This document shows positions 51,045 through 58,929 of a stretch of DNA of 64,000 bases, one piece after another. A model generated the notes under the pieces. The model had not been told where the DNA came from, searched no databases, and saw only the letters and a program-made list of their open reading frames with translations. Each line of letters starts with the position of its first letter. Position 1 is the stretch's first letter. Source of the stretch: Candidatus Moraniibacteriota bacterium (lineage in GTDB: Bacteria; Patescibacteria; Paceibacteria; Moranbacterales; UBA2206); contig JAUSNP010000006.1 in NCBI GenBank assembly GCA_030645735.1, positions 265,607 to 329,606 of the forward strand. Direction: 5' to 3'. The position numbers were made by a program, and so were the translations under genes.

Positions 51045-51388
51045 GTGGGTTTCACCTTCCTTTCTATTTTTAGTTTTATTTTTATACTTTTTTGTTTCGA
51101 CCTTTTTATTTCGTCAGGAATATTTTTTAAAATTAAAAAATATTTCTCAACTACATAAATTATATAACATTTAAATTTATTTGCAATAGCAAAAAGTTAT
51201 CCACAGGGCAAATTTTTTAACTTTCATTTTTTATTTTCTATTTTAAAAAATAATTTATTTTGCTTTTTGAAAAACATTGGGTGATTCTAAGTTAAAAGTT
51301 AAAAAATTAAAATTACAAAATCCAAATCACAAATCACAAACAAATCACAAATCTCAAAATTTTAAATAAAATCTAAATTTAAAAATTT
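51045..51388. other. AT-rich intergenic region with one DnaA-box-like site and simple repeats
   Basis: No gene is seen. It holds TTATCCACA, a perfect DnaA-box word, at 51197-51205 and tracts of AAATCACAAATCACAAA type at 51325-51355. A single box does not make an origin. Confidence 0.6.
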
Positions 51389-51430
51389 AAAAAAACTTTC
51401 CGCGCCTTGCGTAGTGCGTTTCTAAATTTA
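51389..51430 (+). repeat. Fragment of family B repeat, broken off at the REPIN-like element
   Basis: AACTTTCCGCGCCTTGCG and AGTGCGTTTCTAAATTT match the start of the 50489 repeat. The match ends where the REPIN-like element begins. Confidence 0.7.
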
Positions 51431-51432
51431 AT

Positions 51433-51532
51433 TGTCATCCCAGGCTTGACCTGGGATCTTCCTTACAATTCATCCAATAAATTAAATTTCGCGATTACAG
51501 TGAGTAGATTCCGGCTCAAGGCCGGAATGACA
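51433..51532. repeat. REPIN-like element, copy 2 (100 bp, reversed)
   Basis: Bounded by TGTCAT and ATGACA, with hairpins TCCCAGGCTTGACCTGGGA (left) and TTCCGGCTCAAGGCCGGAA (right). Its reverse complement aligns along its length with 10062-10162, including the spacer words GTAAT, GCGAA and TTTAA. Confidence 0.85.
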
Positions 51533-51600
51533 GACTTAAAAACATTTTAATAGAGAAAGTTAGCCCCGATATTATGCCCAAAATGCCATTTTTTGTCTAG

Positions 51601-51629
51601 TTGACGCACTGCTCAGATGCGTTTAGAAT
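51601..51629 (+). promoter_or_regulatory. Promoter of the 192-aa membrane protein gene
   Basis: TTGACG (51601-51606) and TAGAAT (51624-51629), exactly 17 bp apart. The leader is about 95 bases. Confidence 0.75.
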
Positions 51630-51729
51630 TTATAGACAGAGACAATTTGGTCGGAACTACCCTAAAAAGGTAGATAAGCTTCAACGAAAGCCCCTTAACA
51701 ATTAATATAGAAAGGAAGGTGAAACAAAC

Positions 51730-52308
51730 ATGGAAGAAGAAATCAAAACTGAAGAAGAAATGGATCAAGAAATTTCAACCAAGCAATGGCTTCAAGACAA
51801 CCTTCGCATCATCATTAGCATCCTAATCGTGGTTGCTATCGCTGGCGGAATCTATTCATACTCAAACCGAGGAGAAGATTCAGCTAAGAATGATCAGGAA
51901 GTTGCTCAACAAGAAGAATCAACTGGCGATAATTCAGAAGTTACCATAGACAAAATTTCTGAAACTACCCCAGCAGCTAAAACTGAAACTGTTGCATCTA
52001 GCCAAGAAACTGAAAAATCTTTTATTGAAAAGGCTGGAAAGGGAGATGGCTCAACCGTTCTTGCTCGCAGAGCTCTAGCTAATTTTCTAGAAAAGAACCA
52101 AGACTCAGCCCTAACAGCAGAACACAAAATCTATATTGAGGACTATCTGCGCAAGAATGTTTCCCACAAAGGAAGCGTGCACATTGGAACTTCGATAGAA
52201 TTCTCTAAAGACCTAATTCAAGATGCGATTGCAAAATCGAAGAATCTGAACGAAAAACAATTACAGAATTTGCACAAGTATGCCGTTAGAGTTCCCTCTC
52301 TAGCATAG
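51730..52308 (+). CDS. Single-pass membrane protein with conserved outer domain, 192 aa
   Basis: An acidic cytoplasmic start (~25 residues) leads to a membrane helix (about residues 27-44, LRIIISILIVVAIAGGIYSY), an acidic Ser/Thr linker, and a folded C-terminal ~95 residues (KSFIEKAGKGDGSTVLARRA, LTAEHKIYIEDYLRKNVSHK, IEFSKDLIQDAIAKSKNL). The domain resembles one that I have seen in many Parcubacteria-type genomes, without a known function (memory, not a search). An AAGGAAGG site precedes the ATG; promoter and terminator make it a single-gene unit. Confidence 0.75.
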   Translation: MEEEIKTEEEMDQEISTKQWLQDNLRIIISILIVVAIAGGIYSYSNRGEDSAKNDQEVAQQEESTGDNSEVTIDKISETTPAAKTETVASSQETEKSFIEKAGKGDGSTVLARRALANFLEKNQDSALTAEHKIYIEDYLRKNVSHKGSVHIGTSIEFSKDLIQDAIAKSKNLNEKQLQNLHKYAVRVPSLA

Positions 52309-52388
52309 TTTTTCTTGCTAGAAGATAAATCAAGAAAAAATTTCATTGCTCCTTATCTCATAGTTAAGTATATTACTACTTTCTAATA

Positions 52389-52424
52389 ACAAAACCCCTC
52401 GATGAAAATCGGGGGGTTTTGTGT
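52389..52424 (+). terminator. Rho-independent terminator after the 192-aa gene
   Basis: Stem ACAAAACCCC/GGGGTTTTGT with inner CGAT/ATCG, loop GAAA, and T-run. Confidence 0.9.
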
Positions 52425-52437
52425 TTAAAAATAAATT

Positions 52438-53466
52438 TTAAACTTGTTTCTTTTCGTCTAATTTTTTATTTATGAAAATCAGGGCAATCGCCATAATCAC
52501 AACCGTAGCTATCAAGGTTATGCTCTTACCAATCATACGCGTATTGAGAGCCACAATCGCTATCATCGCAGTGACAGAATAATAATATAGCGCGATTTTT
52601 CTTTGTGACCATCCCAATTCCAATAATTTGTGATGTAAATGATTATTATCTGGTCTGAATATAGATTTACGATTTTTGAAGCGCTCGCCAATCACCCAAA
52701 CAAAATCAATCATCGGCAGAGCCATCACTAGAATCGCCGTGGCAATTTTAGTCCCAGCAAAAATTGCCAAAAAGGCCAAAGCAAAGCCCATAAACATTGA
52801 GCCGGCTGTGCCTGCCAAAATCATTGAGGGATAGAAATTGAAAATGAGAAAGCCCAACGAAGAGCCTGCCAAAATCATTGCCAAAATGGCCACCGGTGGT
52901 TGATTGACTTCTGGACGCAAGCTCAAAAAGAAAATCGTCAGCGCGCCAATGAAAGAAATGCCACCCGAAAGGCCGTCAATTCCATCCAGCCAATTCATTG
53001 AATTGATCATCAGCACTGCCCAAAATATGACCAAGGCAATGGAAAAAATGACGGCCAAGCCAGAACTCAAGTCAATTGTGCCACCACCCAGCGGATGTGT
53101 TACAAAATAGATTCGTACGCCAAAAATAAAAATGATGATAGCCGCCGATACTTGATAAAAAAACTGAGTTTTCCAAAAAACTTCGCGCACATCATCCCAC
53201 ACGCCAACTGCTAAAATAATCAACAGCGCCGCGATTACGCCATAAAGTTGCATACTTATATATAAATCTGCATTTAGAAAAATTGTTAGGATGAAAGACA
53301 AAATCATCGCAATACCACCCAATCGGAAAGCATTTTTTTTGTGAATGTGCCGACTAGATTTTCGACAAACCCAATTAATTTTGGTTGCCGCAAATTTCAG
53401 CAAAAAAATGAAAACCGCGGTGAGAATGAAGGCAGTGATAAAAGGAATTATGAATTTTGTCATCAA
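52438..53466 (-). CDS. WecA/TagO-like undecaprenyl-phosphate sugar-1-phosphate transferase
   Basis: Integral membrane protein of 342 aa with about ten helices, in the same superfamily as MraY. Motifs: FRLGGIAMILSFIL, VWDDVREVFWKTQF (DD), NSMNWLDGIDGLSGG (catalytic Asp residues), GSMFMGFALAFLAIF and RFKNRKSIFRPDNNHLHHKLLELGWS, the HLHHxLL form typical of WecA/TagO. It starts a lipid-linked wall polymer or glycan chain by moving HexNAc-1-P. Fits with the sugar transferase at the left edge. It follows the small membrane protein gene. Confidence 0.9.
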   Translation of the reverse strand: MMTKFIIPFITAFILTAVFIFLLKFAATKINWVCRKSSRHIHKKNAFRLGGIAMILSFILTIFLNADLYISMQLYGVIAALLIILAVGVWDDVREVFWKTQFFYQVSAAIIIFIFGVRIYFVTHPLGGGTIDLSSGLAVIFSIALVIFWAVLMINSMNWLDGIDGLSGGISFIGALTIFFLSLRPEVNQPPVAILAMILAGSSLGFLIFNFYPSMILAGTAGSMFMGFALAFLAIFAGTKIATAILVMALPMIDFVWVIGERFKNRKSIFRPDNNHLHHKLLELGWSQRKIALYYYSVTAMIAIVALNTRMIGKSITLIATVVIMAIALIFINKKLDEKKQV

Positions 53467-53467
53467 T

Positions 53468-53887
53468 TTAATAGTTTATAAGAATTACGCTGACAGAAGC
53501 GACAATTAAACTCAACTGAATCATTAGCGTTGCCATCAACAAAATATAACTGGCGATGCGCTCCTTTCTTTCATAGAAAAATACTGAAAGAGTCAGATTA
53601 ATTGCAAACAAAATTATTCCAATAAGTGGCAACAGATAAGCCTGCTTATAATCACCTATTGAATCTACTCCAAAATAGACATTGTAATGTAAAATAATAG
53701 AAAAATCCACCGGTTTGACCCAGATTTTCAAAATAAGCCAATTGATCAAATTAGACGCCAAACTCAAAATTAAAAGCCAGATTACAATATGGCTTTTAAA
53801 ATATTCGTGCGCCAAGAATTCCATCACCTTTGATTGCGGGCTGATTTCGATGAGGTGCCCGGAATGTTTCAGGCTAAATTTTTTCAT
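53468..53887 (-). CDS. Three-helix membrane protein, 139 aa
   Basis: The protein has three hydrophobic helices (in this numbering about residues 33-52, 83-105 and 112-136), a positively charged N-terminus (MKKFSLKHSGH) and no enzyme motif. I chose ATG 53887, since an upstream GTG at 53899 would overlap the end of rmuC by 11 bases. It lies one base from the WecA-like gene and next to rmuC. The family resembles small, uncharacterised membrane proteins found in Patescibacteria; the function is unknown. Confidence 0.75.
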   Translation of the reverse strand: MKKFSLKHSGHLIEISPQSKVMEFLAHEYFKSHIVIWLLILSLASNLINWLILKIWVKPVDFSIILHYNVYFGVDSIGDYKQAYLLPLIGIILFAINLTLSVFFYERKERIASYILLMATLMIQLSLIVASVSVILINY

Positions 53888-53888
53888 T

Positions 53889-54974
53889 TTATTCAACACT
53901 TGGTTTATCCAGCATTATTGGCTCAATACTTTTTTCCACTTCGGTAATCTTAGAAACATCCTTGTCAATTTTGCCCAATTCTTTGTAAGCAACATTGAAA
54001 TGATTCACCGTTGTTCCCAGACTGCCTTGTACTTTTTTCATATAATCCTCAAAAGCTACGATGTGCTTGCCTAGTTTTTCCACATTGATTCGAATTTCTT
54101 TGGCGCTTTCCTCAATTTGCATCGCCCGCAAGCCCTGCAAAACTGTTTGCAAATAGGCCAAAAAAGAAGTTGGCGAAACAATAATAACTTTTTTATCACG
54201 GAAAGCATATTCAATCAAGTCGCGCGTGTTGACCTGCACTGCGCCAACTTTATTCACCAAGAGATCATAGTAGATGGCCTCAGAGGGAATAAACATAAAA
54301 GCAAAATCCATCGTACCCTCCTCCGGTTTGATATATTTGGAAGTTTCGTCGATGCGATTTTTCAAATCCTGTTTGAACATTTTCTCAAAAACTTCTTTTT
54401 CCTGCACATCCTTGGCATTCAAAATCCGCTCATAATTCTCCAAAGAAAATTTGGAATCAATCGGCACCACCTTGTCTTTCACGAAAACCACCGCATCCAC
54501 AATCACAGCGTCAGAAAAGGCATATTGCATTTTGTATGAATTGGGTGGCAAAACATTGCGCAAAGTTTCTTCTAGAAAATATTCACCCAAAATTCCTCTT
54601 TGCTTGGGATTTTTCAAAATGTCCTGCAAATTTTGCAGCTGAGCCGAAAAATTCACCACTTGCTTGTTGGTTTCATCCAGTTTAGTCAATTTTTCAGTTA
54701 CATCAGAGATGAGCTTATGTGATTGACCACTGATGCCCTGCACGGTTTGAATAGTCTGGTTGATTTGCGATTGGGTTGAGCGATGGGTTTCTGACAGTTT
54801 GCGATCCACCATATTGCGCAAATCTTCATTTTGCTGTGACAGCATCTTTAAGCGTTCCACAATTGCCACTGCGTCATTACTTTTGTTGCCTTGGCTATTG
54901 CGTAGAAAAAAATTCAGCCACAACAAAAATGCCGCGCCCGCCAAAATTAGAAATATTATCAAAATATAGGTCAT
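53889..54974 (-). CDS. rmuC: DNA recombination protein RmuC
   Basis: Protein of 361 aa with an N-terminal membrane helix (YILIIFLILAGAAFLLWLN), a long coiled coil (about residues 35-125), and the RmuC nuclease-like domain: KQRGILGEYFLEETLRNVLP, DAVVFVKDKVVPIDSKFSLE, and MFIPSEAIYYDL with VIIVSPTSFLAYLQTV. RmuC limits inversions between short inverted repeats in E. coli; several such repeats are present in this window. The gene overlaps the preceding regulator gene by 4 bases (ATGA), so the two are coupled. Confidence 0.93.
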   Translation of the reverse strand: MTYILIIFLILAGAAFLLWLNFFLRNSQGNKSNDAVAIVERLKMLSQQNEDLRNMVDRKLSETHRSTQSQINQTIQTVQGISGQSHKLISDVTEKLTKLDETNKQVVNFSAQLQNLQDILKNPKQRGILGEYFLEETLRNVLPPNSYKMQYAFSDAVIVDAVVFVKDKVVPIDSKFSLENYERILNAKDVQEKEVFEKMFKQDLKNRIDETSKYIKPEEGTMDFAFMFIPSEAIYYDLLVNKVGAVQVNTRDLIEYAFRDKKVIIVSPTSFLAYLQTVLQGLRAMQIEESAKEIRINVEKLGKHIVAFEDYMKKVQGSLGTTVNHFNVAYKELGKIDKDVSKITEVEKSIEPIMLDKPSVE

Positions 54975-55567
54975 TTTATCTTCGCAATCAAATGTTTAAG
55001 TCCTGGGATTTTATTAATCAATTCCTCATGTGGACCTTCTAAAAATTCTAGGATAAATTTGTCCAGCATATTCAAACGATATTTGAATTCCTCTCCGCTC
55101 ATCAAAACAAAGTCAATCTCTTTGCCAATTTCAGCTTCTAGACTCGCCATCAAATTTTTCAAACGTGCCCGGCGGATGTCATCGCCAACAATAATCATAT
55201 CCGCCTTGCCCTTTTGATAGTTGATAAACACGCCGCTGATGGCCGCTAGCTTTATGTTGCCAATCTTAGCAATGTTGGCCAAGCTTTTGCATTGCGGATA
55301 AACATTTGATTTTGAAATCAAATTTTTCAATTCCGGATAGAAGCTGAAATTTTGATTCAGGACATAGGAAATCTTACCTCTTCTGGAGTGCTTCAAAATG
55401 AATTTTATTTTACTCAAGCGTTCCACTTCTTTCTTGGCTGTATTTTTCAACATATTCCTGCGAGCTATCTCTAGGTAGGTATACTCCTGATCGGGATTCT
55501 GCAAAAAAAATCTAAGTAAACTCGCTCTCTCCTTTGAACCAAAAAGACTCTCTAGAATTTCTAACAT
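54971..55567 (-). CDS. Winged-helix regulator fused to nucleotidyltransferase-like domain
   Basis: Protein of 198 aa. Residues ~1-75 form a helix-turn-helix (SLLRFFLQNPDQEYTYLEIA, then a wing with RGKISYVLN). Residues ~95-190 resemble a small nucleotidyltransferase fold (AAISGVFINYQKGKADMIIVGDDI, EIDFVLMSGEEF), but the GSxxxGxxxxSDxD metal motif is degenerate, so catalysis is unlikely. Such fusions are common in archaea and Patescibacteria. It probably regulates its own operon (with rmuC). It has a promoter-like pair at 55611-55639. Confidence 0.82.
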   Translation of the reverse strand: MLEILESLFGSKERASLLRFFLQNPDQEYTYLEIARRNMLKNTAKKEVERLSKIKFILKHSRRGKISYVLNQNFSFYPELKNLISKSNVYPQCKSLANIAKIGNIKLAAISGVFINYQKGKADMIIVGDDIRRARLKNLMASLEAEIGKEIDFVLMSGEEFKYRLNMLDKFILEFLEGPHEELINKIPGLKHLIAKIK

Positions 55568-55610
55568 TGGGTTATGTATTAGTTTATTATGTCTGGATAT
55601 GCCTATTTAT

Positions 55611-55639
55611 AGTATAATATCTACCACCCAAAAAGTAAA
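55611..55639 (-). promoter_or_regulatory. Probable promoter of the winged-helix/rmuC operon
   Basis: TTTACT (55634-55639) and TATACT (55611-55616) on the minus strand, exactly 17 bp apart. Confidence 0.65.
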
Positions 55640-55708
55640 CTACCTTCAAAACCGCCGGATTTCTGAAAATCCAGTTTTTATGCTACAATACAAGCAAACT
55701 AAGAAGCT

Positions 55709-57931
55709 ATGACTAAAAGAAAATCTGAAAATAAAATAGTTGAAATTCAACCAGAATTTGAGAATATTCTAGTTTGCAACGACCGGCAAATGACTCCGTA
55801 TGTTGAGATTCTCGTTCAAGAGCCAGAAAATATCAGCAATCAAAATCTAGGCACCCTCATCGGGGTTTTTGAGGTTACTGACACAACCGAAGATTCTTCC
55901 TATATCGTCAACTACCTAATTTCCATCATCAAGAAGGAATATTTTTCCAAGCCCAAGCGCGGACCGATTGAAAGTCTTGAATCAGCTCTGCACAAAGCCA
56001 ATCTAGCTCTATCCAATTTGGCTGAACACGAAAACATTGGCTGGCTCGGAAAATTAAATGTGCTAATTGCGGTTATTGAAAAAAATAGCTTGCACCTTTC
56101 TCAGGCTGGAAATGCTTGCGCCTTGCTTTTGCGCTCCAAAACTATCACAGATGTCAGTGAAGGGCTGGCGCCAGCCAAATCAGAACTAAATCCGATGAAA
56201 ACTTTTGTCAGCGTGTCTAGTGGCCGACTTGAAAAAAATGACAAGCTGATTCTGACTACGGACAGCATTTTTGATATTTTCTCATTAGAGGAAATCAAAA
56301 AAAGCTCCTTGCGTTTCTCCGACAAAAATTTCGTCCAATTTCTGAAAACTGCCCTTGGCTCAGAACTGGAAAGAGCCGCTGTTTTGATTGCCGACCTCAA
56401 GGATCAACAAGAAATAGCCCAGCCAGAACCGCAAAAACAAAAACGCGACCTCAATGTTTTCAGCAAAGACGCTTTTGCAAAAACAAAAAAAGCAAAGACT
56501 GAACAAAATGCACAAATTACGCAAGATTTGCAAAAAGAGATTCAGTATGAAAAAGCTGGCTTTGTTGATGAAAAAACTGGGCATATCTATATCAAAGATG
56601 ATTTTCAAACAACCTTGGCGCAGGACGCTGGCCCAACTTACACTGAAAAAATTCTACAGAAATCTGCCAATCTGTCCTCTGATACGGCTAAAATGGCTAA
56701 GAACTTGGCAGTCAACACTCTACGCAATATCCGCCTGCCCAAATTTTCCAACCTACAATCCAAGGCGCGCAAACTGCAACCAGATTATCAATCTATCATT
56801 GAAACCGTCCGGACACAGGCCAAGGCACGCGCTAAGACAGCTGGTTCTGCCTCCACCGTATTCATTGAAAAATCAACCGTTTTGGCAAAAGTTGTTTTTT
56901 CACAAAAAAATGGACGCCTTGCAATCTTTGTTTGCAAAAATATTTACCACAAAATCATTTCCCTTGTGCGTCTAGCTCTGCCAAGATTTGATAAAATACG
57001 AGATATTTTGCGTAAAATGGATTATCAACAAAAATTATACGTGGCCTTGATTTTTGTGCTAATTTTTATCGTACCCCTAGTCGGCATCAATATAAAAAAC
57101 AATCTTGATGCCAAAAGAGCCGCCCAAGTGGCCGTCGCCAACAAGCCCGCTCCTTTACCGCTCGAACAAGACAAAAATGTTTTGCGCATTGACACACCCA
57201 TGTTAATTTATACTGGCAATGATATTCTAAAAACAATAAACTTGAATAACAAAATTTTTGTTGTTACCAGCTCTAATATAGTTGATTTAGAAAAAAATCA
57301 GTCATTTGCCATTCCACAAGAATTCACTAACCCAGCCCAAGTGGCTGGCATGCAAGACTTGAATTTGATATTTTTGCTGAACAAAAACAAGCAAATCATG
57401 TCTTTCAGTCCAATTTCAACTGAATTCAAAAACAACAACCTGACTGTCCCAGTTGATGCCACCATAACTGGCATGGGAACTTATCTGACCTATATCTATC
57501 TACTGGATTCAAAGAATAATCAAATCTATCGTTATCCACGAGCTGAGGGTGGTTTTGGTGAAAAAACTAACTGGCTCAAAGAAACACTCGACCTTTCCAA
57601 TACGAACGGTTTAGCAATGAATGAAAATATTTTCATCTCCAACAACACTGGAATTTTGAAATTGTTCCGTGGTCAAAAACAAGATTTTTCAATTGAAGAA
57701 ACTGCCACACCAATCAGCATCAGCAAAATTGCCATCGGAGAACAAAGTGGCACAATCTTCATTCTTGATACACAAAATTCCCGCGTGATTCATCTGGATG
57801 GTGAAAACAAAATAGTGGCACAATATTATAACCCCAAAATAAATTCCGCTACTGACATTACTATTAGTGAAAATAATAATACTATCTACATTTCCAACAA
57901 TGCCACTACTGAAGCTATTGCGATAAACTAA
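55709..57931 (+). CDS. PP2C-like domain / membrane / beta-propeller protein
   Basis: Protein of 740 aa. Residues ~15-240 resemble a PP2C-type phosphatase fold (KLNVLIAVIEKNSLHLSQAG, DKLILTTDSIFDIF), but without a clear set of metal Asp residues, so it may be inactive. A charged linker (~245-440) is followed by one membrane helix (LYVALIFVLIFIVPLVGINI, about 445-465) and an outer part of repeated ~45-residue units (IYLLDSKNNQIYRYPRAEG, IFILDTQNSRVIHLDG, TIYISNNATTEAIAIN) like an NHL or TolB propeller. The layout suggests linking an outside signal to a cytoplasmic regulator. No Shine-Dalgarno site; an extended -10 (TGCTACAAT) lies ~20 bases upstream. Confidence 0.78.
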   Translation: MTKRKSENKIVEIQPEFENILVCNDRQMTPYVEILVQEPENISNQNLGTLIGVFEVTDTTEDSSYIVNYLISIIKKEYFSKPKRGPIESLESALHKANLALSNLAEHENIGWLGKLNVLIAVIEKNSLHLSQAGNACALLLRSKTITDVSEGLAPAKSELNPMKTFVSVSSGRLEKNDKLILTTDSIFDIFSLEEIKKSSLRFSDKNFVQFLKTALGSELERAAVLIADLKDQQEIAQPEPQKQKRDLNVFSKDAFAKTKKAKTEQNAQITQDLQKEIQYEKAGFVDEKTGHIYIKDDFQTTLAQDAGPTYTEKILQKSANLSSDTAKMAKNLAVNTLRNIRLPKFSNLQSKARKLQPDYQSIIETVRTQAKARAKTAGSASTVFIEKSTVLAKVVFSQKNGRLAIFVCKNIYHKIISLVRLALPRFDKIRDILRKMDYQQKLYVALIFVLIFIVPLVGINIKNNLDAKRAAQVAVANKPAPLPLEQDKNVLRIDTPMLIYTGNDILKTINLNNKIFVVTSSNIVDLEKNQSFAIPQEFTNPAQVAGMQDLNLIFLLNKNKQIMSFSPISTEFKNNNLTVPVDATITGMGTYLTYIYLLDSKNNQIYRYPRAEGGFGEKTNWLKETLDLSNTNGLAMNENIFISNNTGILKLFRGQKQDFSIEETATPISISKIAIGEQSGTIFILDTQNSRVIHLDGENKIVAQYYNPKINSATDITISENNNTIYISNNATTEAIAIN

Positions 57932-57947
57932 AATTCATCTACCCAAC

Positions 57948-57978
57948 AAAAAAGCAGAGTTTTTAAACTCTGCTTTTT
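57948..57978 (+). terminator. Rho-independent terminator after the phosphatase/propeller gene
   Basis: Stem AAAAGCAGAGTTT/AAACTCTGCTTTT with T-run. A second perfect hairpin (TCCGAAGGTT/AACCTTCGGA, 57984-58003) follows and lies next to the stop of the convergent gene. Confidence 0.9.
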
Positions 57979-58018
57979 AACTTTCCGAAGGTTGAACCTT
58001 CGGAGCTAAATTCGAAGC

Positions 58019-58537
58019 TTATATTTTACCCACAAGCGTACAGTTAGTAGAGTTCGTTCCGCATTCGCCATAAGTGCATGTAGCACCAGTTTGCAGTTGT
58101 CCATTACAACCTCTTGACCAATTCCAGAAGCCATAACCATAACAGATTTGGCTTAATGCTGGACAACTATACACATTTGTTGTTCCTGTCGCTGACGACG
58201 CCGCCCAACTCGCATTTCCGCTTGCGTCCGATGTCAAAACTTTACCTGCGCCTGGCGCGCCAGATGTGATTTGCAAGGCGCCTTTTAATATAGTGCTCCC
58301 ACTTTGGACAGTCAATCCATTTACAGCTCCGCCAGTATTGAGGATTAGTCCGCCAATTTTTGTTTGACCAATATTGCTGGTGTTGATTGGCGCACCGAGA
58401 TTGCCTCCTGGCGGAGTGGCGGATGGCGCCACCCAAGCATTGGAAATAGATAGTCCGATGAAAATAATGAACGCTAGCGTTAGGCCAGTAGACATTATTC
58501 CAACTTCTTTGACGCTATTTTTGATTTTTTGCAACAT
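58019..58537 (-). CDS. Secreted or anchored surface protein with Cys-rich tail, 172 aa
   Basis: An N-terminal membrane helix (about residues 17-33, LTLAFIIFIGLSISNAW) is followed by VAPSATPPGGNLGAPINTS, a Gly/Ser/Thr-rich region (GGLILNTGGAVNGLTVQSG, GALQITSGAPGAGKVLTSD) and a C-terminal part with seven Cys (YSCPALSQICYGYGFWNWSR; CTYGECGTNSTNCT). This layout is frequent among Parcubacteria-type surface proteins and resembles phage-tail-fibre-like or pilin-like repeats. No function is known. Confidence 0.78.
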   Translation of the reverse strand: MLQKIKNSVKEVGIMSTGLTLAFIIFIGLSISNAWVAPSATPPGGNLGAPINTSNIGQTKIGGLILNTGGAVNGLTVQSGSTILKGALQITSGAPGAGKVLTSDASGNASWAASSATGTTNVYSCPALSQICYGYGFWNWSRGCNGQLQTGATCTYGECGTNSTNCTLVGKI

Positions 58538-58572
58538 ATTTTTATTATATTAAAAAAATTATTTATTATTTC

Positions 58573-58869
58573 TTAATTATTTTGAGCTGTTGTGCTGTCT
58601 AACATCTCTTGACTGATGTCTGGTTTGCTATTTTTGGGTGCTGAAATGCTATCTAACACTTCTTGACTAATTTCTTCTCCACTGCCTTCTGGCGCAGTAA
58701 TGCTTTCGCGCATTTTTTCTTGTTCTGTTTTTTCTTTCTCAGAAATATTTTTCACAGCAGCATTTTGAATAGCTATCTTCTGATCTTTTTTCAACTTCAC
58801 ATACAAAAAACCAACCGTCAAAGCAACAGCGATTATGATGGCAATTGTTATTTTTATAATTCTGGACAT
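58573..58869 (-). CDS. Small anchored protein with SQEVLDS repeats, 98 aa
   Basis: One N-terminal helix (about residues 5-24) and a polar tail with a ~23-residue repeat: ESITAPEGSGEEISQEVLDS, SISAPKNSKPDISQEMLDS, STTAQ. Many Parcubacteria-type genomes seem to have proteins with similar xxTAPxxxxxISQEVLDS units (memory, not a search). Function unknown. Its start codon follows the conserved hairpin 58880-58922 by 10 bases. It lies between two surface-protein genes. Confidence 0.75.
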   Translation of the reverse strand: MSRIIKITIAIIIAVALTVGFLYVKLKKDQKIAIQNAAVKNISEKEKTEQEKMRESITAPEGSGEEISQEVLDSISAPKNSKPDISQEMLDSTTAQNN

Positions 58870-58879
58870 TTTTTTATTT

Positions 58880-58922
58880 ACCCCGTTGAATTCCGCCCTA
58901 GGCGGACATATTCAACTGGGGT
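58880..58922 (-). promoter_or_regulatory. Conserved hairpin A just before the start of the 98-aa gene
   Basis: Minus strand: ACCCC-A-GTTGAAT, then TCCGCC, loop TAG, GGCGGA, ATTCAAC, GGGGT, and then AAATAAAAAA before ATG. It is homologous to hairpin B (62839-62880) with compensating changes. Confidence 0.85.
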
Positions 58923-58929
58923 TATCTTT

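Noticed and set aside
50880..51045. Non-coding T-rich tandem repeat, or a plus-strand Phe/Leu/Cys-rich protein
   Set aside because: The minus strand gives a clean Lys/Ala/Val frame with start, ribosome site and stop, matching histone H1-like tails. The plus-strand frame is its shadow.
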